Assembly (NCBI GenBank): GCA_030248215.1
Contig: JASANG010001603.1
Span: 1 to 64,000, forward strand
DNA length: 64,000 nt
From: Enoplolaimus lenunculus
Lineage: Eukaryota; Nematoda; Enoplea; Enoplida; Thoracostomopsidae
Direction: 5' to 3'
Position 1 is the first letter of the stretch. The number at the start of each line of letters is the position of its first letter. Below are positions 53,900 to 64,000 of the stretch, piece after piece. The position numbers and the translations under genes were made by a program. The notes under the pieces were generated by a model. The model saw nothing but the letters and a program-made list of their open reading frames with translations, did no database searches and was not told the DNA's origin.

Positions 53900-56800
53900 G
53901 TAAGGCTTTTGTCTTTCTATTGAAAGCGGTTCCGAGGGTTCGTATTCTTAAATGCGTATGGCACAGGGATGTAAGTAGCGTGTAATACGGCAGATACGCA
54001 AGGCAGTGTCGTGGGGAAGAAGTTTCTTTAACCGGTCACAGTTCCATTGAATTAGCAGTTATGTACCTTAGCTTAATAACATTTCAGCGATTTTTATGTT
54101 GTTCTGCAGTATTTTTATGCAATCCAATCTGTCTTATTGAAACTTTCACATACTTCGCACAGTTTTAAACTGAATTTAACAAGCGGCAGAGACAATATTT
54201 CGATGAGTTATAAAGAAATTTTAAGACGTTCAGACTGCTGAAAAAATTACCATCTTACCAGCTTTTCAGCTAAAACTTTTAAATCGGAGAGAAATTAATC
54301 TTGCGCGTTTTGGCTAATTTTGCCACCTCACAGAGCGGCCAATGCAGTCTCGCTCACCCCTGCCTCATGAGACCCAGCGGGGTTTCACGTCCCACTTTCA
54401 TGTCTGGTATAGCACTTATCACCAATTAGAGATGCGTTTTCGCACTGACGAACTCTTGCAATTGCGAAACTCAAATTGCCTCTGAAGAATTACAAGTCAA
54501 ATGCAAAAAATGTGCTAAATTTTTAACCTCATCATTCACTGGTTCCAAAGTTACACAAGACTTATTTAACCAACCGTTGTTATCTATGTGCTGTGTCTAC
54601 TGTGTGTACTACGTATTTTAGACAAGACAATCCTTTCGTTGAAGCAGCTTACTGCTGTGTGCTGGCTATGGTAAGAAGTTTATAATGTAAAATTTTAACT
54701 CTTGGCTTTGACTTTTAAATTCAATAATAATTTCAGTCATTTGAAATCTGGTACATTTTGGTTTAGTCTAAACTTGAATGAATTCTAAAACCTACATAGT
54801 TTTTGAGCAGCACTTATATCTTAAACCAAAAATAAGTTTAGCTTAAACTCGCTCGAAACTTAAAAATATATGTTAGTTTAAATGAAACTTAAAATTGTTG
54901 TTTAGTTTGTTCGTCCAGCCGTTTAAGATTTGGTTATATTCATATTCAAGTTTAGTTAAGCTATAATTTAAGTTTTTAAAGGGTTAGCGCCCTTGTTATT
55001 CTTTGTATATCTTTACTAAAGATAAATGCTAAAAGGGTTGCTCTTGTACTCACTGAATTATTTTTGTAACTTTTGCGTCGTTTAACTGTCAGCGATTTTT
55101 GACCACATTTGACGATCAGCACAAATCTGACGCTTTATCGGTACTCAAAAACTCGGAACTCAACTTGAGTTCAAACGGCGGTGTATTTCGGAAGCTGATC
55201 AAAGCTGAATCGAAGCGTAAGGTATGTTATGTAGGGTATACGCGGGTTAAAACGTTTTGCATGGGTACCTGCTGGGAATGCTAGATCTGCCAGGGCCATT
55301 GGTTCTGTAATTGAACGGGGCAGTTGAGTTCAACCTCGCGTAGAAATATCTTGGCACCCTTAGGGTTGCGCTTATACTTGTCATACGGCACCGTCAGTCA
55401 CCGCCCGCAACTGTGAGTATCGTACATGAATTACTCACGTTCGATACCGTAGGGTAACAGACGGTGACCGATGGCACCGGAGGGTGACAACGGGACCGGA
55501 CGTCATCAGAAATATAGCGAACCCCTAGAAAAGTCGCAAACTTGCTTGTAAGGTCATCAGAAACCTTTGTATGTCTGTTCTCCAACACTTTGAGCCCCAC
55601 CCTAGCAAGGTGAGCCGGATACGGGAGTTGTTTTTTCAGGACCATAACGAGTTAGCGGTATCTTGTGCAAGGTATCAACTCGACATACTGCTTGCTGACT
55701 GCTATTTGTACAATGCAATCATTTATGGACTAAACATGGAAGTTGGCGGTTATATGAAAGCAGGCTTTTTAATCAGGTATACTATGTACTTATCGATGAG
55801 GTTTGATCTGGTCAAGGTCACCCGTGCTAGTGGGTCAATTTTATGAGGCGCACGCAAGGATATTCCCATGCTTCATGTGGGAAGCTAAAATTCTTTAGGG
55901 ACCATGAAATGTCTTTAGGGTTGCGTGAACCTCACGCCTCAGACTTGTCTCTGGCTACAGGTCTTGGTTCGTAATAATTGCTTGTTTTATGCGTGGCATC
56001 ATGATTCAGGATTGCGAAGCTTATGAGAGTAGTATGGTAGAATATCACATTTGTAGCTGTGAGCGTTTGTTTTTTTGACGACTTATTTCTGACTGATGAT
56101 AGGCGCTAACCGGTTTGAGGATACCGGTCCAAGTCATTGTGGTAATATTTGGACTCGAACACGCGCGGACTGTTCTAACAGATTAAATTGTTCTATCGTG
56201 TTTCACAAGACAATTATCAAACGCAAAAATTTACAGGAAATTACGAATGTGAGGCGTTCCAGCTTTATTAATATAGATTGATGAATTAAGTTCGAGAATG
56301 ATATTTTGTTTCAGAAAAGCGTGGAAAATATACGATCAATCATATACGGCTGTTATGCGATTGTGCAATGTTTATATCGAACAGTGTTATTGTTATGGGT
56401 TGAGCAGCAGTGCAAGTAGTACTGTACCAAGGTCACATACTGACTGCCCGTCGGACCAAAATGGATCAACGCCTCTGTACGCCCGGTGTTCAGGTGAAGA
56501 ACCGCCGACCGCAACCGAAAACGTGGATATGGACTCAAATTGTCTTAAATTCCGACGGATTTCTTCGTTGGAGCTTGCTCAAAATGAAAATACGAGGTAT
56601 GAAACAGTTTTCCCTTTTGTATTGAGCAGAAAATATATTAAAATGTAATATTAAAAAATATTAAAACATTATTTTTGAGAATTTATATGAGGAAAATTGC
56701 TTAAATTCCAACACATTTTGCTATTTTGAGAGCACAAAAAATACATTTTGTTTAAGTTTTCTGGAAAATAACTAAAATTTGATGCCGAGTTGAGAAATTT

Positions 56801-59800
56801 TTCATGGTACTTACGTATTGGTCAGAGGGAAAAGTTTCGATCTTATTCTCGTTTTATTTTGGCTACTAAGCCAATTCTGCCTGTTATATATGCTATTTTC
56901 TTCCGCAAGGTCCGTTTTTAAATATTGTAACATCATGGATATAAATTGTTCAACTGACTCTTAAATGAAACCAGAAACCTTCACACTGTAAATTCAAGTG
57001 AATTGATTTTAACTCAGAATGAGTTGAATGCACACAGAAGTCTGAGCTCTCAATTATGTCTTTCAGAACTCATAATTCTGAATTGAATGAACTCATTCTG
57101 AGTTAATTAATCAACTCACCAAAAATTTATATCAGATCAGAGCAAGTTAATATTTACTGTTATCAACTCAGAAAACATCCCGAAATAGCTAATTTTCTCT
57201 GAGTTGATTGGTCAACTCATTGGAATTCACAGTGCAAGTAAACCCTTTATGTGTAGTAAATAATTATTTTTGTCAAATAGCAGAATCTGGAGAACGGATC
57301 GGTTTGAAAAAAATTATTCAAGTGAAATCTGTTTTGTTTATAGGCAAGATGAAAATTCCGTGACTGTGATCGAAACTCCGACCGATATTAATTTGACGAA
57401 ATGGCAGAAAAAAGTAAACGCAAAAAAACGTTTGCTGGAACGCTCCACATACGTATTTTGGGCAACTTTCCAGCATTACTTTGTTTACAATATTTTGTTA
57501 GGAAATAAACGTGGTTGTTTTATAAAAAGAAAATTTGCAAGGAAATTTTTGTGCTTTCGCTAACTTTTGCGCACTGCGCAACGCTGGCAGAGTAGTCCCA
57601 ATTATTTGAGAATTATTGCTGATTTTCAGTGTTCAAAAAGAACACATTTGGACTAATTAAAACCGGAACGCCCCACATACGTATTTTGGGTAGACTTCCA
57701 GCATTTCAGTGCATATTTGTAACAGAGAAAAGTGCATATATGCAAATTAGAGATCAGTGTATATGTACACAGTGATAGTCTTTTCTCGTGCACATTAGAT
57801 TTCTTGACAAAATACCGTTAACCTATGGCTACGGACTCGCGTTTTTGCGCTGAAAGCTTATGCGTTTCAAATTTTGCAACACGTTGACTAGTAACTATAA
57901 TTTTCAAGCATTCACTAATGTATATTTTAGTCATACAAAACTGGCAATTGAACATAGATGTTTCACAAGGATATTTTGGACTTTTAGAGTACTTGGAAAC
58001 CTCTTAAATTTGTCAATTTTGTCTAATTTTTCTAAATCAAGTTGAAAACTAACAAAAATAATTATTTTTTAGCGATCCGGTAGAACTAACAATAGCCCAA
58101 CGAAGTCAAAGACAACTCCATGCCACAGGTGTATAGTTAAAAAACAAGTGAGCGTCTTTGTCTCATTGACAGTAGTGATCAGTAGAGCTGGTAACTGAGA
58201 CTGCATAAATCTATACTGTTAAAGCGAGAATGGACAACATACGTATTTTGGGCAACGTTCCAGCATTACTTTGTTTACAATATCTTCTTATAAACAGAAG
58301 TGATTGTTTTGTGAAACGAAAATTAGCATGCAGATTGTTGTACATTCGCTAACTTTTGTGTATTGCGTTAAACCGGTTGATTAGTATATTTTAACCAACC
58401 GTTAGCAGAAACGTGAAGCTGTACGCCACATATCTTCACGAATAACAGTAGCTCTGCTGATGATAATTTGGTATTGGCTGTCAAAGTTAACTTTTTAGCT
58501 AAATTATACACAAATTGAATCGTATTTCAATCCAAATATATCAACACAACAACAAGAACATAACGTTAAATTGAAAACAACAATGAATTCTGCAATAATT
58601 GCACATTTGTATACATCTGTGTGCTTTGGTTACGGTGTCTTTCATTTATGCATGTCAATCTTGTCTCCGAGCATTTTGCGGGTACTGAAAATTCTTGGAT
58701 TTTCGTCAAACCGAAATTTGGGTCTTCGATGTTTACGTTTGGTTGCGCAAAGTGAAACCATGAAAGGACCGGTGGCAACGTAAGGTTTTGGCAACGTTTT
58801 TTTAAGATTTATATTTGAAAACGAACCTGACTTATGCTAAAGCATTATATTAGTAAGGATTGCGCTATAGTTTTGTTGACGTCCGGCGAAGTCCATCATC
58901 CGTAAAGCGTCGTCCGTCACTGAGAGTCACCCGAATGGCGCCGTCCGTCACCGCGAGTCACCCGAACGGCGCCGTCCCTCACCGTGCGGTAGCGTACACA
59001 AATACCTGATGACGAACGATAACTTATGGTACGAACGGTGAGGGACGGAACGTAGGGATGACGCACGATGGCGGACGGTGCCGTACGGATGACGCACAGT
59101 GACGGACGGCGCCGTACGGATGACGCACCGTGACGGACGGCGTCGTATGGATGACGCATAGTGACAGACGGCGCCGTATGACAAGTATAGCGCAACTTGA
59201 AGCTGTGATGTTTTAGTATAAGGCTAATTGTATCCAGGGACGCATATAAAAAGACAAATATTGACGATGTTTTATATTCCTCATTTCAATTTATGAACAC
59301 AACAAACGGACAGTTGTATGTTACAAGCTTTAAAATAACCTGGAGAAAGTTTATGATTATTCTCCTCAGAAAAATTCTGGTCTGGCGACGCTGCTGACCA
59401 CCCGTATTTCAACAATTAAAATATTAATCATAGGTGCTACACACATTTGAGAATACTGACAAAGAAGTTGTTGACTAAAGCAGTGTCGTTTAGGCTAATG
59501 GCCACACGTATAGATCAGGGCCGGATCGTTTTCCGGAGAGGCTATAGTAGAGTCAGTTTAAGCTTTAGACTAATTTTTTGCTTAGGCTTAGGCTTATGCT
59601 TAGGAATAGGCTCATCCATACGCTTAGGCTTAGGCTAAGGCTTAGGAATAAGCTTATCCATACGCTTAGGCTTAGGCTTAGAAATAGGCTCATCCATACG
59701 CTTAGGCTTAGGCTTAGGAATAGGCTCATCCATACGCTTAGGCTTAGGCTTAGGAATTGGCTCATCCATACGCTTAGGCTTAGGCTTAGGATTAGGAATA

Positions 59801-61540
59801 GGGTCATCCATACGCTTAGGCTTAAGCTTGGCTTAGGCTGAGGAATAGGCTCATCCATACGCGTAGGCTTAGGCTTAGAAATAGGCTCATCCATACGCTT
59901 AGGCTTAGGAATAGGCTCATCCATACGCTTAGGCTTAAGCTTAGGCTTAGGAATTTGCTTATACTACTGTACTGGCCTTGTTCTATACATGGGCCAGGCT
60001 AATTATTAACCAACGTTGAAGCTTATGGATTAATATTTTGTATTTTAGTCTATTTCTTCTATGGTATCAAACGATAGCGCGGCCGTTTTTTGCTATTGAC
60101 GGTACACTAACTTCTCCAGGTAAATTAACAGTTTTTTCAAGGCTCATAACCTAAATTAGCTTCTAAAGGCCGTAGTATCAAATGTGTGTAGCACCTATTA
60201 CTAGTTGGTGATAAGTCTTGTAACGCTTTCGAAGCAGTGAATGCTGAGTATCAAAATTCATCACATTTTTCGCGCATGATTTGCTCGACTACTGAACCAA
60301 TTTTGAGTCCGATAACTGCAATAGTTAGTGAATTTGAAAACCTATTAACAACTGATGATAGTTGCTATATGCATTTGAGTATTTGGTCCCAAGGCAACAG
60401 TTAGCTACACTTAAATTAGTTTTGTCGATATTGAGGCGTGTTAATTTGAGATATTAAAGTTTTTAGCAAAAGCGTCAAGTTCAACTTCCCGTTTAAATCG
60501 GTACGCTTTCAAGTTACTCAGCCGAAGTGATAATAAACTAGGAAATAAACACAATTGTTTTCTGTACACAAAAGAAAAAATTACACAAAAGAAAAAAATA
60601 AAGGTGGGCAGCGGCTAAAGCAATGTTGCGCGGATATATCTGCGGGTAAAAAGATATTTTTACCGACTTACGCCCGGACCCATAGCCAAGGGGAGAGTCA
60701 GGGGGGCTGAGCCCCCTGGAAAAATTTTGGGGCCCCCATAGAACATTATCAACCTTGCTTGTAAGTCATTGAAACCCTTGAATGCCCCTCCTGACAAATT
60801 TTTGCCACCTCCCTTAGCAAAGTGAGCTAGCTACGAGCCTGCTTACGCTTCTGACATACGTGAATAATACATTGCGAATTTAAATTAGCAAACGCGTAAA
60901 ATATTTATTTCAGGCATTGCTGAATCACAACGATTGGTCGAAAACCAAAGTTCAGCTACCAAATCGAGTGTTTTGTTCCTATATTTCCAGGGGCGAATTC
61001 ATCGGCTTAAGGTAAACCTAACATTGATCGTTTGGCTGGCTTTTTGTTGTAATTTTTAAACCAGGTGAAAATAATTTTCACTCAAAAGCGTTTGCCAGGA
61101 TTCTGGTTATTTACAGTTTTATTAGCCTTTCGAAATAGTAAAGGTTTATGCATTGCTTAGTTTAATTTGTGTACGGAATGTGGAAATTTTCAGCAGCAAT
61201 AGACGACGACGTCTTTTGCTATTTGAAAAACAGCAATCAGTGTTGGTTAAAATATATTTATTTGTTTACGTTATATGGTAGTCTTTTAATAGCTTTTGTC
61301 TCTATAAATATACGAGAAAGACTTTATTTTAAACTCAACGAGCGCTCTTAAGTGCATTCTTTTCTACACAAAATGTACCCAGTTGCATACTCTTGTCAAA
61401 GAGCGGTGATCGATCACTCTGGCGTGCAGAGTCGTTTTAATTTCAGCGACAAGTTGACGTGGCGTGCGTTGTTTTGACAGAAGCTGTTGAAATGGCTGGC
61501 GCACAGTCTGACCTGCGAATGATGTGTTCTTACGAACTGG
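53730..61540 (+). CDS. TTC39C: TTC39C-like gene, right copy (exons 1-10)
   Basis: Ten intact exons, 53730-53899, 54622-54670, 55093-55221, 55640-55776, 56315-56596, 57344-57452, 58499-58779, 60049-60101, 60914-61011 and 61447-61540, have canonical splice sites and consistent phases. They encode the first 467 residues. The start is the ATG at 53730, the only one ahead of CLDGMNLLLLCQFDAALEIL, which aligns with the AGINMLLNNGFRESDQLF N-terminus of vertebrate TTC39C. Exon 11 onward would lie beyond the octamer array, outside the window. The gene follows bestrophin on the same strand with about 4.2 kb between them. Confidence 0.85.
54622..54670 (+). CDS. TTC39C: TTC39C exon 2
   Basis: 49 nt between CGTATTTTAG and GTAAGA encoding QDNPFVEAAYCCVLAM, aligned to NHSPLMSFGASFVSFLN of vertebrates. 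Confidence 0.8.
55093..55221 (+). CDS. TTC39C: TTC39C exon 3
   Basis: 129 nt, phase 0 to 0, encoding RFLTTFDDQHKSDALSVLKN and on to KLIKAESKRK, aligned with AMMTFEEEKMQLACDDLK. Confidence 0.85.
55364..55530. mobile_element. MITE, family N, intronic
   Basis: TTGCGCTTATACTTGTCATA and AGAAATATAGCGAACCC bound a GC-rich core with CACCGTCAGTCACCG repeats. The degraded mirror is at 39850-39990. Confidence 0.6.
55640..55776 (+). CDS. TTC39C: TTC39C exon 4
   Basis: 137 nt from TTGTTTTTTCAG to GTATAC encoding ARYQLDILLADCYLYNAI and VGGYMKAGFLI, equal to LQRQIIIADCQVYLAVL and LSAYIKGGWIL of vertebrates. Confidence 0.85.
56315..56596 (+). CDS. TTC39C: TTC39C exon 5
   Basis: 282 nt; RKAWKIYDQSYTAVMRLCNV followed by a Ser/Pro/Asp-rich linker; acceptor TTTTGTTTCAG and donor AG|GTATGA. 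Confidence 0.85.
56984..57234. mobile_element. MITE, family L, right arm
   Basis: Mirror of 38244-38494, in the intron between TTC39C exons 5 and 6. Confidence 0.8.
57344..57452 (+). CDS. TTC39C: TTC39C exon 6
   Basis: 109 nt, phases 2 in and 0 out, lysine-rich linker (TKWQKKVNAKKRLLE). The donor TAC|GTATTT belongs to a dispersed repeat module. Confidence 0.65.
58499..58779 (+). CDS. TTC39C: TTC39C exon 7
   Basis: 281 nt; the frame is open from the TAACTTTTTAG acceptor through CFGYGVFHLC to VAT; donor AAC|GTAAGG. Identical in frame to the left copy. Confidence 0.85.
58856..59193. mobile_element. MITE, family N, right arm
   Basis: Mirror of 36285-36622; apparently identical where compared. 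Confidence 0.75.
59500..59995. mobile_element. hAT-like MITE with CTTAGG hexamers, right arm
   Basis: Mirror of 35483-35978, with the same AGGCTAAT target duplication on this strand. Confidence 0.9.
60049..60101 (+). CDS. TTC39C: TTC39C exon 8
   Basis: 53 nt, LFLLWYQTIARPFFAID, phases 2 in and 1 out. Confidence 0.85.
60914..61011 (+). CDS. TTC39C: TTC39C exon 9
   Basis: 98 nt, acceptor TATTTATTTCAG, donor AAG|GTAAAC, ending FLYFQGRIHRLK. Confidence 0.85.
61447..61540 (+). CDS. TTC39C: TTC39C exon 10
   Basis: 94 nt ending LRMMCSYELG with donor G|GTATGT. It is the last TTC39C exon visible on the right. Confidence 0.85.
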
Positions 61541-61760
61541 GTATGTTTGGATTCATTTTGAAATTTTTAATCAGTGGGGAAAAATTAGTTGGAATACTCA
61601 GATGAGGCTGGAGCGCTTATTTTTAAAATTTCAAGTTTTACCAGCTGCGGTAAAGTTTGAAACTGAAAAAGTGTGGGAACTTACATCGGATATATGTATT
61701 TTCATTAGTGCATTTAGAATTTTTCGTGTTATTTTATTATTGAAAATGTTTACTGGTGTA

Positions 61761-62188
61761 CTGTAGTGACCCGAATAAGAGGGGAAAACTTGATATTTAT
61801 TTGGCCTCTTTAGACCCTTGTTATTCGGTTACGGACTGTTATTTATTTTTGACCCACGCTCCGGCAAACTTCCTTTACTTATATATATCTGGTAGTGCAA
61901 CTATCCGTTGAATTAAACGTCTTTTGCTTTACATCAAAAGCTTGAGCGATAATGCAAGGTTTTACTTTGGAATGTTACTTTCAAAACTTAAGTACGCTTT
62001 AAAGTTTCGAACTCAAATTATTTGGTCCTGGAGTCATTTATGCGCTACGATTAGGAATAATTGACATTTATGGACTCTAGTTAGGGTTTAGAGACTCTAT
62101 CCGCTTATGGACTCTTATTAGGGATACTGACTCCTGTTGATTGTTACTCAAAATGGGAACCCCCTCCCTCTTATTCGGGTCACTACAG
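61761..62188. mobile_element. Family T MITE, right arm
   Basis: CTGTAGTGACCCGAATAAGA to TTATTCGGGTCACTACAG, flanked by TA on both sides. This copy is intact, whereas its left-arm partner is scrambled at one end. Confidence 0.85.
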
Positions 62189-62239
62189 TACGTGACTTAA
62201 AACTAATTTGAAGGTAAAAATAACAGAATTTCTGTTTTT

Positions 62240-62495
62240 TCGATAATGGAAGGGGAAACGAAAACGGACACCGATTGTTACCGGAAACGGAAATCCGGTA
62301 ATACCCTGGTATGCGGATGTCAGTATATTTGCCGGTTACTTTCAAAACTTAAGTATGCTTTAAAGTTTCGAACTCAAATTATTTGGTCCTGGAGTCATTT
62401 ATGCGCTACGATTAGGAATAATTGACATTTATGGACTCTAGTTAGGGTTTAGAGACTCTATCCGCTTACGGACTTTTATTAGGGATACGGACTCC
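62240..62495. mobile_element. CCGG satellite fragment and truncated family T MITE, right arm
   Basis: CCGATTGTTACCGG to ATTTGCCGG is the satellite unit; GTTACTTTCAAAACTTAAG to GATACGGACTCC is family T, interrupted by the octamer-bearing element. Confidence 0.75.
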
Positions 62496-64000
62496 GGCCC
62501 ATGTTACGCTGAGGGTCGTCCCGCTGTCCCGGGACAGTGGGACAGCGGGACAGTAGGACAGCGGGACAGTCGGACAGCGGGACAGTAGGACAGCGGTACA
62601 GTGGGACAGTAGGACAGCGGGACAGTGGGACAGCAGGACAGTGGGACAGCGGGACAGTAGGACAGCGGGACAGTAGGACAGTGGGACAGCGGGACAGTGG
62701 GACAGCGGGACAGTAGGACAGCGGGACAGTAGGACAGCGGGACGGTGGGACAGTAGGACAGTGGGACAGTAGGACAGTGGGACAGTAGGACAGCGGGACA
62801 GTAGGACAGCGGGACAGTAGGACAGCGGGACAGTGGGACAGCGGGACAGTAGGACAGCGGGACAGTGGGACAGCGGGACAGTAGGACAGCGGGACAGTAG
62901 GACAGTGGGACAGTTGGACAGTAGGACAGCATGACAGTAGGACAGCGGGACAGTAGGACAGAGAGGACAGTAGGACAGCGGGACAGTAGGACAGCGGAAC
63001 AGTGGGACAGCGGGACAGTGGGACAGCGGGACAGTGGGACAGCGGGACAGTGGGACAGTAGGACAGCGGGACAGTGGGACAGCGGGACAGTAGGACAGCG
63101 GGACAGTGGGACAGCGGGACAGTAGGACAGTAGGACAGTAGGACAGCGGGACAGCGGGACAGTAGGACAGCGGGACAGTGGGACAGTAGGACAGCGGGAC
63201 AGTGGGACAGCGGGACAGTAGGACAGCGGGACAGTGGGACAGCGGGACAGCGGGACAGCAGGACAGTAGGACAGCGGGACAGTAGGACAGCGGGACAGTA
63301 GGACAGCGGGACAGTGGGACAGCGGGACAGCAGGACAGTCGGACAGCGGGACAGTAGGACAGCGGGACAGTAGGACAGCGGGACAGTGGGACAGCGGGAC
63401 AGTAGGACAGCGGGACAGTACGACAGCGGGACAGTAGGACAGCGGGACAGTAGGACAGCGGGACAGTAGGACAGCTGGACAGTGGGACAGTGGGACAGCG
63501 GGACAGCGGGACAGTAGGACAGCGGGACAGTAGGACAGCGGGACAGTGGGACAGCTGGACAGAGGGACAGTGGGACAGCGGGACAGTAGGACAGCGGGAC
63601 AGCGGGACAGTAGGACAGCAGGACAGTAGGACAGCGGGACAGTAGGACAGCGGGACAGTAGGACAGCGGGACAGTAGGACAGCGGGACAGTGGGACAGCA
63701 GGACAGTCGGACAGCGGGACAGTAGGACAGCGGGACAGTAGGACAGCGGGACAGTGGGACAGCGGGACAGTAGGACAGCGGGACAGTAGGACAGCGGGAC
63801 AGTAGGACAGCGGGACAGTAGGACAGCGGGACAGTAGGACAGCGGGACAGTGGGACAGTGGGACAGCGGGACAGCGGGACAGTAGGACAGCGGGACAGTA
63901 GGACAGCGGGACAGTGGGACAGCAGGACAGTGGGACAGTGGGACAGCGGGACAGTGGGACAGCGGGACAGTAGGACAGCGGGACAGTGGGACAGCGGGAC
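62496..64000. mobile_element. Octamer-bearing hAT-like MITE, right arm, cut by window end
   Basis: It begins GGCCCATGTTACGCTGAGGG after CGGACTCC, then TCCCGGGACAG and a near-pure array of GGGACAGC, GGGACAGT and AGGACAGC octamers to position 64000. The array is more regular than the left-arm copy. Confidence 0.9.

Larger units (their letters stand above)
47983..64000. repeat. Giant inverted repeat, right arm
   Basis: Mirror of 31478-46846. It starts inside the family-T MITE at GGTCAGTTATTCC and is still in register at the window end, so its true length is not seen. All host exons in it are intact. Confidence 0.95.

Overview
The window is animal nuclear DNA, most likely from an invertebrate. 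It is AT-rich, with small exons bounded by canonical GT-AG splice sites inside introns packed with miniature DNA transposons (MITEs), satellites and a tRNA-derived SINE. I cannot name the phylum. Four host genes are recognisable. (1) A Kv-type potassium-channel T1 exon (1951-3108, minus). (2) A single WGR-like (PARP-family-like) exon at 15431-15547 (minus). (3) A TTC39C-like tetratricopeptide gene, assembled here from 18 splice-compatible exons. (4) The last two exons of a bestrophin chloride channel (47294-49541, plus).

The dominant structure is a very large inverted repeat. Everything from about 31.5 kb to 46.85 kb is repeated in reverse from 47.98 kb to the window end, and paired positions sum to 95,478 over the outer arms. 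The last bestrophin exon and TTC39C exons 1-10 therefore occur twice, head to head. TTC39C exons 11-18 occur only on the left (minus strand, 30565 down to 23577); any right-hand partners would lie beyond the window. The right arm is clean. The outer left arm is almost identical to it, but the inner left arm (39.16-46.85 kb) is riddled with small losses, including patches where top-strand C is preferentially missing. The fold lies in a chimeric MITE with a C20 run, and the single bestrophin exon in the loop is flanked by an inverted MITE pair. This is either an inverted duplication primed at that pair or, more likely, a fold-back assembly or read artefact carrying an unpolished strand.

Layout: 1-1.9 kb unclassified repeats; 1.95-3.1 kb Kv exon; 3.1-15 kb repeats; 15.4-16.8 kb WGR-like exon and one candidate exon; 17-23.5 kb nested MITEs, an E2F-motif minisatellite and a large repeat; 23.6-39.2 kb TTC39C (minus), with a 2.3-kb octamer-bearing MITE in one intron; 39.2-46.9 kb degraded inner arm; 47.3-49.5 kb bestrophin 3' end; 49.5-53.7 kb repeats; 53.7-61.5 kb TTC39C 5' half (plus); 61.7-64 kb MITEs and the octamer array.

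The most unusual mobile DNA is a group of hAT-like MITEs (terminal repeats GGCCCATGT..., 8-bp target duplications). Each carries its own tandem array inside, usually the hexamer CTTAGG and once the octamer CTGTCCYR. A separate TIR element carries an array of near-consensus E2F-site sequences.
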